This document shows positions 25,001-37,789 of a stretch of DNA of 64,000 nucleotides, piece after piece. Positions within the stretch are counted from its first letter, which is position 1; each line of letters opens with the position of its first letter. Source of the stretch: Epiperipatus broadwayi (taxonomy: Eukaryota; Onychophora; Udeonychophora; Euonychophora; Peripatidae); assembly GCA_028023455.1 (NCBI GenBank), contig JAQFVV010013093.1, positions 1-64,000 of the forward strand, written 5' to 3'. The notes under the pieces were generated by a model. The model was not told where the DNA came from. It did not search any database and worked only from the letters and a program-made list of their open reading frames with translations. The translations under genes and the position numbers were made by a program.

Positions 25001-26351
25001 GAAATAACAATGTTTTAAAATGCAAAAGTTTTCTTTCCATATTCTTTAATTCAGCTTTTTTTAAAAATTAAAATCTTGTTTGTTCTGTAATTGTTGTCAT
25101 TTTGTCATTATGATTTTAGTTTTATATAAAAAAATTAATTTTTATTATAAACATTTTTTCTAGCAAGTAAAGGTGTATTTTCTATAGTGAGAAACTTGGA
25201 CACTACCTAAATTATTTGCTGTTTTAAAATTTATTTACTTTTAAGAACTGCTATGCATTTTGAATTTTATCTGAAATTTTGAATGCAATCTAAAAAAAAA
25301 TTTCATATCCGCATGTGTAGAATTCTTTTGGGATTTTTTTATATTTAACTATCAAAACATAGCAATATCATATATGTTAATAATCAAGTTTAAAGATTTT
25401 ATCATTACTTTTAATATATTTTAATATTAGACAAAGTGAAATTAATTTAATTTTGACAATGTCTACCTCATATTGATTTTTTTATTTGTTTAAAAAAGAA
25501 AAAAAGTAATTAAAATATTTTGCATTCAATAAATTGGATAGTTTTTATTTTTAATTTTCTCAACAAAAATTTATCGAAAAATCTTTGGACCCCAGTCAAT
25601 TTTGTTTAAAATATTTAATCAGATAAAAAATTTTTTTTTAGAATGAAACAGATATAACAACAGTTTAAAATGTTTTTATCATTATATAAATAAGCCACTT
25701 TCTTAATTGAAGTTGGTACAAAAATAACTCGTCTTGACAACACATAGAATTAATATATATGAATAGATGGGATTTAAATATAGATAGACTGTCATTAATG
25801 CAAATTTCCTACTTCCAGAACATTTTTGGAATTGTGAATACATTACATTTCAACTATCTTCTCTAAAGACTATACATGCATGAAAAATTAAATAAATATT
25901 AGTTTTACTATCTACATTTTTATATTTTATATAAATATTTTTTGTATACTGTATACATTTATTTTATTAATAACAAAATATGCTGACATTTATAACAGAA
26001 CAAAAATTTTATATGGTCTACACAATAGAAACCTTTGAATTAATGATATTTGAATTAATGATAGTCTAACTAATATTTCAAAATTATTTGAAGACAAGGT
26101 GACTGCAATGTGAGGAAATATAGAAAATATTTTACTGAAATTGAATTATTGCATTCCTTGCAATGTTCATGGTTTGAGGTTTAAACTCAAATAGAATTTC
26201 AGATAGCTAAACACTTTTTAAATAAACTCTACTTAAATATAACTCTCATTAATAATCAAAAATTGATCATTAAATTGGTACATTATTATTTCAGAAAAGT
26301 CGCACTGACATCATCACATGACAATGACCCATGATACCAGTGTAATGAGTT
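25001..26351. other. AT-rich DNA, no gene seen
   Basis: No recognisable coding, RNA or transposon feature. Confidence 0.5.
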
Positions 26352-26358
26352 GACAATA

Positions 26359-26450
26359 ACGTTGGTGTTCTAGTGGTTAGCATAGCTTCCTTCCAAGCAG
26401 CAGGCCTGGGTTAGCTTCCGGTCAACACATTTGACATATAAAAAAAAAAG
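26359..26450 (+). mobile_element. tRNA-Gly-like SINE, decayed copy
   Basis: CGTTGGTGTTCTAGTGG, then TTAGCATAGC and CCTTCCAAGC, match the copy at 24.9 kb. The B box is damaged (GGTTAGCTTCC for GGTTCGNTCC), and the same tail ATTTGACATAT plus an A run ends at about 26450. It sits one base from the left target duplication of the next element, so the two insertions are adjacent. Confidence 0.78.
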
Positions 26451-26780
26451 ATTATTATATAATGTCAGAATAAGAGTCATAGATGAATTCATAGATCACA
26501 TGACCCTATCTCTTAAGCTTGTAAGTTATAAACAGTGAGGATTGCCAATTCCTCTACAAGCTTTATGATAAATGCTTAGCCAGAGCCAGCACTATTAATA
26601 TATGACTATTAATATATGGTATGGCTGAAGATCTATCAGCCCCATATAGTTATTTGAGTTGGATAACTGGGTTTTAAGACATGTAGATGTCTGAAAATTT
26701 CAGATTTTCCACTCAATAGATAACTTTTAGCTAAGTGCTTAGCTTTGGGTTGGTATTTTTAGATCTAGTATCTGAGCTTA

Positions 26781-26836
26781 CCCTGACACCTCTCTGAGGA
26801 GTGCCAAAGCACAAAACCATGGTCAGGGGTTTGGGG
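26781..26836 (+). ncRNA. Type I hammerhead ribozyme, family B unit 1
   Basis: Stem I: CCC/GGG, an internal loop, then ACCTCT/AGGGGT (one G-U). Core CTGAGGA (26794-26800) fits CUGANGA. Stem II: GTGC-CAAA-GCAC. The next core stretch is AAAA (26813-26816) instead of GAAA. Stem III is ACC-AT-GGT. The cleavage triplet is GTC, with the predicted cut after C26824. A single G12-to-A change separates this unit from the consensus and should impair it. Confidence 0.88.
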
Positions 26837-27178
26837 AGGGGTTCCTGACAGAGATATTTTAAGTGCTGGCTCTGGCTAAGCATTTATCATAAAGCTTGTA
26901 GAGGAATTGGCAATTCTCACTGTTTATAACTTACAAGCTTAAGAGATAGGGTCATGTGATCTATGAATTGATCTATGACTCTTATTTTGACTATTTATAG
27001 TCTCTGCCAAAAGTCTTATGCAATTTTATATTGCTATGACTATTAATATATGGTATGGCTGAAGATCTATCAGACCCATATAGCTATTTGAGTTGGATAA
27101 CTGGGTTTGAAGACATGTAGATGTCTGAAAATTTCAGATTTTCCACTCAATAGATAACTTTTAGCTAAGTGCAACCTA

Positions 27179-27234
27179 CCCTGACACCTCTCTGAGGAGT
27201 GCCAAAGCATGAAACCATGGTCAGGGGTTTGGGG
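27179..27234 (+). ncRNA. Type I hammerhead ribozyme, family B unit 2, core intact
   Basis: Same fold as unit 1 with all conserved core bases present. The core is CTGAGGA at 27192-27198. Stem II is GTGC-CAAA-GCAT (closing G-U). GAAA is at 27211-27214. Stem III is ACC-AT-GGT and the triplet is GTC, with predicted cleavage after C27222. Stem I is CCC/GGG plus ACCTCT/AGGGGT around an internal loop. The site is 398 nt from the unit 1 site, which would be the monomer length after self-cleavage. Predicted catalytically competent. Confidence 0.9.
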
Positions 27235-27335
27235 AGGGGTTCCTGACAGAGATATTTTAAGTGCTGGCTCTGGCTAAGCATTTATCATAAAGCTTGTAGA
27301 GGAATTGGCAATCCTCACTGTTTATTATATAATGT

Positions 27336-29467
27336 GTTTTAATTTTCACAGCGATAAGAGAGACTTTATATACTATTAGACTTGAATTTAAAGTGAAAAA
27401 AAAAAAAAAAAACATGTTGAAAATAAAAAAAATTATTACATCAAGTTATTAATTTAATTTGGACCAAGTGATTATCAATATTTATGTGAATTTTTATTAC
27501 TTATCTTTTATTTATTTTACAAGATAATTTTATTAACAAAATTATATTTTTAATTATTTGAAGAATTAACATTTATTTTAATTTAAAATTTCCACGTCAA
27601 ACGCTAATAATTAAACACAAGCAATAATTAGAAGTTGAAAAATAGCAATAAAACAACTGGTTCTTTATTATTAGATTCACATAAACTGTAAAGCTTATAA
27701 CCGAGGTAAACTTGACTGTTGTCAAATGTAATTACCAATAGTTAATCAGCAATGGTTACTATTTTCTTAATTGGCACAGTCTTTGTATTATATATTATTA
27801 AACCTTGTCCATCTTTTGTACATTAATGCAGTGATAAAGGGATAGAGTCAAGACTTTAAGGATTTCTGAATAATTTTTAGTTGAGTAAAATAAAATCTGT
27901 TACTCAATGGAATGGAACAGTTGCACTCATGCAGTCATTTGGGTATTAAAATTTCATGTGACTTCCCAAACAACTAACTATTAGATTACAATGTATAATT
28001 TCTTGGAAAACTATTTTATTCTGTTTGCATTGCTACATTAAATAAACCACTACATATTTTTACTTTTTAACAATGCTCTGTTTAATTAATTATCTCACAG
28101 TTTTATATTATTTAACAGTCTATTTTAGAGTTGTTACTTTTTCCTCCTTCCAATTTATATTACTAATGATTGAAAGAAGAAAAAAATAACAGCTCTGACG
28201 AAAAGTAATAGTCTTTCAAAATTATGTGAAATTAAATTGAATAAATCATCGGACGCATACATTTTTATGTGTTTGTTGCTATTATAATGCAATATCCTAT
28301 TATGCAACATTTTTTGATAACTGTAAAGTATAAACAATACAAAGTATAAGCTTTATCTTATTAGAAATAATGAGTGAGATTACACAAATATTGACACCAA
28401 TTTTTTTTTTTTTATAAAAATATTGACTTCTCTATAAAAATATCAATAATTCTACACAATCATATCCTAGATATTATTTTTGAATTTCCATTCCACTAGG
28501 AAACTTGCTTATAACAATTTAGTATTATAAAAAATTGTAGTTTTAGAAAGTCTATTTTTATTTTTGATCTACTAAACTAGTTCTGTATTTTAAGCTGCAA
28601 CACATCTCACACTATATTATTTGATGTTTTATAATTTTATGTTATACCAATAATAAAACAATTTCATGCAATATAACGCAAATAGCATATAACCAAAAAT
28701 ATTTCTTCTTAAAGGTATATTTACATATCCTGCGTTTAAAAGTACTCTGAAATTTAAAACAGAAAATGTGTATTTATCCTTGGTGCGTGAAACGCTAAGC
28801 AATAATAGAGATCTTTGTTGTTTTACTTTATTATTATTGTTAAATAAATATTTTATTACTAAACGTTTGCTGAAGTTTATTATTAATAAAATTAATTCCT
28901 GCTTGGTATTTAAAATGCCCCCAGAATATAGCATAAATACCAATGAAGGTTTTTCACATCATAAACAAAAACCAATTGAGGTTCAATTACAAGAGTAAAA
29001 ATCAATACAAATTTTAGAGAAAAAATTGATCTAGAAGACAATAGTTAAGAAATTATTTAATGCATCATTACTAAAAACAACACTAGAAGTTCCCAAGAAC
29101 AGAATTGTGATTTGAAAACTACATCACAATAAGAACTTCAATGTAAAGAGGAAAAACTGTTACCAAACTATTACTAAGAATTACAGATAGTCTCAGCCTA
29201 CAAGTAAAGATACAGAATAATTATTAGCAACATGAGTAACCATATCTAACTGATTTTGCCATAATTGATTGCAACACTTTCTTAGTAATCAAGCAACTTA
29301 CAAACATTACTATTCACTAACACATAATAGATTACATTGTTTATAAGAACCTCTTTAATCCTGATAACCAAAGTCATTTTTAAAACTTACTTTTCTAGCT
29401 TCCGTTTTCAATTTAACAAGGACTATATTCAATTTATATTATTATAGATGATTTTTAAGCTACCTTC
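27336..29467. other. AT-rich DNA, no gene seen
   Basis: Open frames at 28155-28337, 28629-28943 and 28768-28998 overlap on opposite strands and have no recognisable domain. No transposon ends seen. Confidence 0.5.
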
Positions 29468-29690
29468 TGCTATCCTCTCTAACTCATACAAGCGATACAC
29501 ATGACTACACACATGTGAAAAATATAAATGATCTCCAATACACCTATTTTGTGCTGAATCAGCACTCATCATTTGATACTAATCATCAATTCCCATACTT
29601 TTATATATAATCAGTGCTCAGTTTATATTAAGATAAAAATTCTTCAAACTTTAATGGACAGGCTTCAATCTATGCAACTCTCCAATACAG
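29468..29690 (-). mobile_element. Hammerhead-bearing repeat, family A copy 4
   Basis: On the minus strand this matches the downstream two thirds of the family A monomer (TGTCCATTAAAGTTTGAAGA, ACTGAGCACTGATTATAT, hammerhead region, then the 3' part with GAGTTAGAGAGG). It is 5'-truncated relative to copies 1 and 3. Confidence 0.75.
29527..29590 (-). ncRNA. Hammerhead motif, family A copy 4 (core mutated)
   Basis: Stem II GTGCTG-ATT-CAGCAC is perfect (six pairs). Stem III ATA-GG-TGT pairs with one G-U, and stem I retains TCAA/TTGG and ATGATT/GATCAT. The core has ATGATGA for CTGATGA and AAAA for GAAA, so it should be dead. Confidence 0.6.
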
Positions 29691-32619
29691 TGGTATTTAT
29701 TATTAATAAAGATGTTGTGCTTTAATTATTGTGTCTACATTATTCTCAGACACAAATAATTTCGTGCTAATTTTATTACATACTTTATTTACTTATTTAA
29801 ATTTACCTTTTTAAAATTTAAATAGTCGATCTAATAAATTTTTAAGTTAAATGTTATTTAAAAACCTCTTTTTTATCTATAATTAAATCTCTTTATTTTT
29901 TATTCAATCTATATAAATATTTTAATAAGAAAGTTAGATAAATAAGATTTATCAGAATTTATAAATAATTTACTACGCTGAAAGATTGATTTACTTTAAC
30001 CGATTTTGAGACATTTTTAAACATGAAAACTTTGGAAAAATAGTAGACATTTATTTATTAACCCATGTCGTGTTATTGTTGTTGCAAATATATCACGGCA
30101 AAAAGTCACTTCTGGATAGAAGCTGAATCTTATCAATGAGATACATTAATAAATAAATGTCACTTGGTAACATTTTGAAAAGTGGATAAAGCCAGATTTT
30201 TTTATTTAAGTATAAAAATTTGAATGTTTGAACTAGAATACATTATATATGTAGAAAATAAACATATTTAAGTTATTTAATATATATCTAAATTAACATA
30301 CATATTCAAGCATATGTAATTTCATATATAATTAAAATTATTTTTTAGTATTAGGCATATATGCTTGTTTTCTTGCAACATATCATAGATTCATACTGCA
30401 TAATGTATGCAAGTACTTTCACAATTTGAAGTCGATAGATCAATTAAAATAATTAAATACATATAGTACTTTTATTGTTTTGATATAGAACACAGAATAA
30501 AAAAACTGCTAGTATTCTACAAATGATGCAATTATATAACATTTGAGCAGTTTTTGAAAGTATTAATTAATTATTCTCGAAAAGAAGCTTCAACCTGTCA
30601 TTTATTGTTAAAAAATGGCTCACAATAAAAATATTTAAATCATATGAGTGGAAGGTTTATAAAACATATACAACATCGATGTCATTCAGATGTTCCTCAA
30701 ACTAATATTTGACTTCAGGGACTATATGATTTGAAGTATTATTATTTTAGATGATAGCAATATTAATTAAAAACAATGTTGGCATTTGTAAATTTAATTC
30801 GTCACAATTTTAAAATAGTTTAATGCAAAATATTAATAAAATCAAGAGGATACCATAGTAAGACTTTACAATTTATAACAGGTTTAATCACCTAATGATT
30901 GACCATGTAATGATTTTAAAGTTGGTAGACAACAATAGGGTTGATAAACTTCTTTTGGCTGTTATCAAGCATATATCTTTTGGTGATAGAAAAATATGAA
31001 TAATTTATCTGAGCACAGGTCATTGTTCTAGTTATGCATTATCCCACTTTTATTCTTAAGATTTCACTCTTTTCCACATTATGGCATTTTTCATCACAAA
31101 ACAATGGCAATCAAATATGGTGACTCAATCATAAATATTCTGTTTTCGATGCTCACACTTTAGCTCCTATGGATTTTAACTACAATCTTTCATGATGTTC
31201 ATCATTATTTCTCTATAAGAGTATTTTCCTTTTTTTCCAGAGAATTTTTTATTTCTAAAGGAATTTTATATTTTTTAAATTGTAGTGTTTTTTGAGAAAA
31301 GTTAGTTTACAAATATCATCAAAAATACATTTATCTTATAACATTCTTTTAATAATTAATTCTCAGCTACATTACATTGCACATTACTAATCAATCACTT
31401 ATCTATAATACCTCTACTTTTACTTGTCACATCTAAAATCTTATGTAGTAATGATAAATGAAATTATATTTATGCAATAAATTAGTACAAAATTGCAATA
31501 AAATGTCCATCTAAAAATGCCTGTTTATAGTTGGTTCAAATTAATCATCCTAAGTGTGATTTTAGTTTTGTAATTTTACTAATATTCATAGTACTTTAAC
31601 TTTTCAATATGAGTAGAAGAAATAAATGTTTTTGAAATATTTTCAAAGCAGCAAAAATAACGTGAAACTTGTATTGTTTGTGCAGAATAGTCTCTCTGCA
31701 AAGGATACTAAGGAATTTGAAAATGCACAAAGTATGGATGAGTCACACACCAATAATATGCAAACACTTCTTATTTTAAATAATCCAATATTTAGATAGC
31801 AATCAACTGATGCATTTATGCATGACCAACTTTTCCAGAAATTGTTGGCAATTGATGATCATTTTTTGTTTAATCAATTAACAAAAAAAAATTATAAACA
31901 ACTTCTATAATACATCAATGAATGTTTATTTATATAAATTTTATTTTTCAAAATGTGTAATATTTGAACCATTGGTAGATTGTTAAAAGTGTTTTAATAA
32001 AATATATAATGGTTTGGTAATTATGTTAGTCTTAATATTTCCATGGATTTAAAAATGTCTTATTATGAACTAAATCAAAAAAGTTGAAAAAATAGTTGGA
32101 AAAGGTGAAATATTTTTTAGAATCTCTGAAACATGTTCTGAGTGTACTGGTATCCAGACTAATGGATTTTTGCCACTCTTTAAACTATACTGATATTAGC
32201 AACAAACTGCTTATTCATCAGTAATCATGTTAATCTATATGCAATTATATAGCTTCTTAAATAGATAAAAATATAGATTATTATGATATATAACTTTAAT
32301 GAACTTTTGATACAAAGCATACATTTCAAAGTTAGTCAAACTCAAAATAAATATTTATTATATATTTTATCGGTAATTTTTTTTATTTAAACCCTTAAAC
32401 CACTAATTATATTATTGGTTGTATGAGGTAAAAATCAAATCTTTTAATTGGCTAACTCACAAACTGAAGACAAAGCCTATTGTTAAAACATATTCGCCTA
32501 TAATATTAAATTCAACTCAGATACGTTTATAAAAAAGTATATTACTAATTTTTCAGGTTATGAAAGAGAACGAAAGTTCTTTCAAAAATAAATTTCTATT
32601 TATTTATTATAAAATATAT
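29691..32619. other. AT-rich DNA, no gene seen
   Basis: No reading frame of more than 60 codons and no known repeat. Nothing further is seen. Confidence 0.5.
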
Positions 32620-33150
32620 TCAATTTCGGCAAATATAAAGCGAATGTCTAAACAAAAAAGTGCTGACGCAAACGCTTTTTTTCAATTTTACGTTATCGAA
32701 AAGTAAAGTTTTCTTTTTGCTAAATCTTAAATATTTTTACTAAAATCTTCAATATTTTTCGAAAATAATTTTGTTTTTTTGGTATATTTTTTAAAAAACT
32801 AGTTTAATTTCTCAAATTATATTTTTTTAATACTTAAATTGCATTCGAAATGAAAATCTCAGCGTTTTCTTTATTTTCTTTGATCAGGCGGTTTCTTTGT
32901 TCTTTCCAGCCCATCAGAATGTCTTTTTCAGCTGAGAGCTGGCTGACAACCAATGACTGACAATGTTCTTTCTTTGTTTAGTTTTAAATGCAGTTTTTTT
33001 GATTTTTTACTTGTAAAATAATTCGGAAGAGGGCACCATCTTACAGAACTTTTAAAAACCTAATCAATACCTGTCAAACTAATATTTTAGCATAAGAACT
33101 AGCAGAGTTAGAGTGATGTCAGATGTCGACGAGATGAATTATATATATGT
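32620..33150. other. Locally CpG-richer, less AT-rich segment
   Basis: Compared with flanks, this segment has more CG dinucleotides (around 32640-32700 and 33120-33135) and mixed-base stretches at 32880-32970. On the minus strand ATTGG (a CCAAT-box core on the other strand) and GTAAGATGGTGCCC occur about 100 bases apart. This could be a promoter or an old repeat; no first exon can be defined. Confidence 0.25.
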
Positions 33151-33742
33151 AGCAAGAAGAAATATTGAAAAGTCATATAAAAATATATATGTAAACAGCT
33201 GAGGTGAAAAGAGAATAAATTGTACATAAACAAAATAGAAAAGATATTAATTGTATTTTTATGTTGTTATTGTTGTTTGTCTTAAATAAAACTAAAAAAG
33301 TCAACATTTTAGAAAAACGTATAGTGAATATATAAAAAGTAAATTATAAAAGTCAAACGAATAAAAAAATAAGCTTTTAAAACAAGATATATTAAAAATT
33401 ATAAAATAGTGTTCAAAATTAGAAAATGTAATAATTATCTAACTGAAAAATTAAATCTGGTATGCTCAAAATCATAAGTTACTTAAAAAGCATAACAACA
33501 TTTTGTAAAAACGTTGTCTGGTAAAAGAAATGGACTTTGAAATATCGTAAATATTTTATAAGTTGTTTATATTTTTAGATAGTTTGAAGTCAAGACAACA
33601 CTGCCATGCTTAGTATGCACATGTCAAAAATCAATGCAAAGCAGAATTTATTAAATAAATTTATATTAATTAGAAGAAAGCTAAAAATCTTATATAAAAT
33701 AATAGTATTTAATTATTATTATTATTATTTTTAAAATGTTTG

Positions 33743-33868
33743 TTCTGTGCGGTTTGTAGCAGTTGGTAGAGCGCCCGACTTGGGAAAGGGAGGATTCCAG
33801 GTTCGATTCCGGTTCTTACAGATCTGACACTCAAACTTATAAATTCCAGAGCAATAAAGCCAATTCCC
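33743..33868 (+). mobile_element. tRNA-derived SINE with perfect B box
   Basis: TGTAGCAGTTGGTAGAGCG resembles a pol III A box with two bases missing, and GGTTCGATTCC (33809-33819) is a perfect B box about 50 bases downstream. An unrelated 3' body ends in GAGCAATAAAGCCAATTCCC. It lacks the GACATATG tail of the other SINEs here, so it is a separate family. Confidence 0.75.
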
Positions 33869-34349
33869 TCTTTTTAAAAATCTTTTTATGGGTATTATTA
33901 AAACTTATTATCATTAGATTCTTAAGTATTTTTTTTTAAATGTGAAATAATTTAAGTAAACTGTATTAAAGAATACAACTTGTCATTTCAATATATTATA
34001 CATTCAGTTTGATGTGGCGTTACTTTTATAGACAATTATAAAAAGTAAGAATAAACACACAAACATTCTCAGTTTTATTAGGAATGATTTTAATCTAAGT
34101 AGAATAAAGTCATTTTATATTTAAATATCACTATTCTTTCTTTATTAACTTGACACTAGTTAGATTTTATATTACTTCAACTTTTTTATTAGTTTCCTAG
34201 ATTGTGATTTTGTTTGAAAGATTTTTTTGTAAATCAGGAGCAAAAATACAGTAAAGTATGCAATATTAGTATATTTATATGAAATTATTTATGAAATAAA
34301 TAAAAAAAGAATGGAGAAATATGGAAGTTGTCTATCTATTAAAAAAACA

Positions 34350-34350
34350 A

Positions 34351-34408
<58 letters not shown>
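34350..34408. repeat. (ATT)n microsatellite
   Basis: About 20 uninterrupted TAT/ATT units. Confidence 0.97.
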
Positions 34409-34410
<2 letters not shown>

Positions 34411-34937
34411 GATAATCATTTTAAATTTAACCAATAGGTCTAATCTGATGATAATTAACGTAAAAATAATAAAAGTAATGCATTTATTTAGTTATAAAAT
34501 AATCACATTATATTTAAAGTTATTGAAATTTTTTTATTTATTATATAATATAAAAATATTATTTAAGTAAGATAACAATTAATATCAAATACTAGAAATA
34601 GAAACGGGGTGGAATTTTTTTGCTTGTCCAATCTCCAACTGAAAGCGTGATGGCAGGGGGGGGGAGATAAAAAGAAATCAAAGGAATGTTAGAATAGTGA
34701 TAAACCAACTATCCAATTACTAAGTTAAAAAGTGAATATGAGAGAATAACTGTTTAAATAAAGTCAGTCTTGATCATCATCTATAACATATGTATATTTA
34801 GATAACTATATTGGAAATCATGTATTACAAAATGTTTATTAAAGAAGTCAACCTGACACAAAAAAAAAATAATTAGCCCAGGTATTATATAGTCCTTCTA
34901 AATTCTTTTCTTCATCCTCTGTTTTTGCTGTCTTCAT

Positions 34938-35118
34938 ATATAATATTGAATTTCAAAAATCTTACATGCTTTCACTTTTCAGCAAAAAAAAAATAATAAT
35001 AATAATAGAATAAGATCTGATGAAGACTGCATGATACAGTTGAAACTGTAATCAATAATAAAAGTTTTTTTGCTGAAAAGTAAAAGCGTGTAAGATTTTT
35101 GAAATTCAATATTATGTA
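34938..35118 (+). mobile_element. Foldback element with conserved hammerhead core (family D copy 2)
   Basis: Arms of about 50 nt pair almost perfectly (landmarks TTGAATTTCAAAAATCTTA and TAAGATTTTTGAAATTCAA; CTTTTCAGCAAAAA and TTTTTGCTGAAAAG). Between them is a short spacer holding CTGATGA and GAAAC motifs. The centre is homologous to the element at 8669-8853, whose arms differ. Non-coding. Confidence 0.78.
35010..35060 (+). ncRNA. Hammerhead-like core in a foldback loop
   Basis: CTGATGA is at about 35017 and GAAAC at about 35043. Between them GACTG-CATGATA-CAGTT forms a five-pair stem II (one G-U, one bulged A). GAT directly before the core pairs with ATC after GTA, giving a three-pair inner stem I that the long arms could extend. 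Stem III would be only AC/GT, so activity, if any, would require a dimer. Confidence 0.5.
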
Positions 35119-37789
35119 GCCCAGGTATTGTTTATGTTTAAATGTTATCAAAACTAATATTGGCATCAAGTACTTATGTATGATTGTACAAAAAAATAAT
35201 GAACAAAAATAAATAAATTCCATAAATTAGGGACATTTTAGTTAATTATGGCTGACTTATAAAAGACGTAATCTAACAGTAATAATAACAATAAAATGTT
35301 TATATTAATAAGTATTTTGCAAATTTATCTGACAAGTTTTATGACAATGCTATAAAAAAGGTCTTTATAAATGTGAAAAAAATAATCAGACATTCAATAT
35401 TAATAATTTTTGAATTTCTATAATCTAGTACTTTAGAAAAATGAAAAGTAAAAAGCATAATCATTAAAATGATATATTAATTTTGTGATTAATATATACT
35501 AAATAGATGATTATAATATAAATAAGTTGATATAGACAATATTTATAGGTCATTTCAACTATGTTGAGCCAGAAGCTTTCTTACAAAAATATTGGATTAT
35601 AAAAACACATACAGGCATTTGGAAAATAATAGCAAGGAAATTTTAAATAAAAATATAATATTTTTATTTTAAAACAGATTTAAAAGAAGCATTGTAATAG
35701 ATGAAGTTTGTTGACTGGCTATTTATTTCTAATTAAGAAGACTATTTATGAGAATAAATATGAAATTATGATTAGAAATACCTATAAGAGATGTCCATTG
35801 TAATATAATGTACCTTCTTCATTAATTGCATTCAGTAATAGCCCTGGTATTTTAGAGATAACTACTGGTATATTTTTATATCACAGTATATTGTCTTTAT
35901 TGATTTTTGCATCATGCATTTCAAATAGACTATCATTATAATCTTAAAACATAGTTATATCAATTTACTATTTATTATGATGGCTGTAATAAATGATATG
36001 CCCATAGTATGTTGAAATACGAGTTGCATTACTGACAAAAATAGTATATACATTTGAAAGGAAAATATTAGGCATAAACTTCTTTTACATAATGTTTTAT
36101 ATGGGTTTAGCAAGCACATTTGTTCTTGCATATCAAAAGTGTGCGAATCATTGGATAATGATTTGAAAATAAGTATTTTTTTTTCTTTTCCTTATTCTTC
36201 CTTTTCCGCAGATATTTCACAAGTAATACTTTTAATTAATATATTTGGTTTATCTATGTCACAAAATGCATCTATTTAGGAAAGAGGATAGTAATGTTTG
36301 ACAAGGAAAAGAATGGAAGTTTTAAAGTATTTTTTTTTAATTATTTATTTTGGTTGATTTAGCATTTATAATTAAGAGAGATAAATTATTTACGTTTTTT
36401 AAATAAAATACTAATTTTATAAAATAATATTTTGGTTTATTTGTTTTATCTCATGTATTCATTGACTGATATTTTTTGACATATATATATATAGATGGTA
36501 ATAATGGAGAGAAATGTGGTTGTGAATATTTCAAATTATATATTTTTTTATATTGTATTATGCCTGTCTTGAAGACAAAGAGCTCTAATTTTTAAATTAT
36601 ACTTAGTTTTGTATGAAGTACATTGATTTCTAAGTAGATATACGTTAAAGATTTTAAAACTTTCAAGCATTATATATATATATAATAACTCATTATAATT
36701 AATTAATCATTGTGATAATCTTTGTTTTAGCACATTTAGTGCTTTCATCCAATTTATTTTTTACATTTAGCGGTAAGTTTATTTAGCAATATATTAGAAA
36801 ATTTTCATTTGAAATACTTTTGGAAATTAAAAAAAAAATGGTATTTTATAAAATATTTTATATCCTATCATTTAAGTTTGTAATAACATAATTTACCTAT
36901 CTATATAAATCAATTTTAAAAAGATATATATAAATATTACACATTTATAAAAAAATAAATACATAATTTAATTTTTTTTAAAATCTCTGAAACAAATTTT
37001 TTTTAAATCGATATATTGTAGAAAAACTATCAAATTCTGCATTACAATGCAATACAATTGCCATTTAATAACTTTTATTAAAATGTTTTGTCATAAGTAA
37101 GAAGATTTAACCATTTTCTAGATGTATATTGTAACTGATATAAAAGAAAACAAAAATAATCATCCCATATATGGAAACCATAAAGGTTATTAGAAGCACT
37201 TGGCAGCAGCACATGGAACATGAACAGTGTATACACCAATAAAAGTTAATAATGAATCATCTATTTCGTCATGCATAAATGTTTAATATTAAAATTAATT
37301 TAAACCTCATAAAGAATGAAAACATAAGTTATTTTCCATTTTTTTATCCAAGTATTTGTAAATATGAAAATGTATTTACAAAATGAAAAGATTTTTTGTT
37401 CTAAAATGCACATAAAGTTAAATAAATCCAGCACTAATATATGTAAGCATGGATTATATTTCTCCCAAAGCAATTTACATGTATACTAGCACTGAATTTA
37501 TATACTTTTGTATATATATCATCTGAGATTCTGTTTGCAAAGCAATGAAATGGTTAGAAATAGCGGAACTTTGATTTCATTAATAGACAATGATTTATTT
37601 GAATGTTAAAAATTCACATCTCTAGTTAGAAATATTTTACATAAACATTTATATATAAACAAAGATTGCAGTATAAAGTGACTATACTCATGCTGCATAA
37701 ATTATCTAATAATGTAATTAGAGTGCATTTCAATTACTTGTAGACAATTTTTTAGAGAGAATAAGATTAATATTTACAAAAATATATAT
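35119..37789. other. AT-rich DNA, no gene seen
   Basis: No coding, RNA or transposon signature recognised. Confidence 0.5.

Larger units (their letters stand above)
26466..27321 (+). mobile_element. Tandem hammerhead retroelement (family B), 14-bp target duplication
   Basis: An 856-bp insertion flanked by identical TTATTATATAATGT at 26452-26465 and 27322-27335. Layout: an inverted arm (26466-26592) that is the reverse complement of 26863-26989, then a full unit from 26604 (about 434 bp), then a second partial unit from 27038. Each unit has a TATCAGCCCCATATAG / TATCAGACCCATATAG block and a hammerhead about 150 nt downstream; the first copy has about 36 extra bases between them. No open frame. 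The tandem-dimer structure with one ribozyme per unit, plus a target duplication, fits a retrozyme or Penelope-like terminal-repeat element. The inverted 5' arm is also seen in Penelope-type insertions. Confidence 0.85.

Noticed and set aside
28629-28998. Overlapping frames of 104 and 76 codons on opposite strands
   Set aside because: No domain, no splice or promoter context, and composition typical of random AT-rich frames.
31795-31850. CTGATGA at about 31808
   Set aside because: No GAAA at a suitable distance and no stem II; a chance match. The same applies to CTGATGA words near 640 (-), 8050, 32213 (-), 38687 (-), 41008 (-) and 63745 (-).
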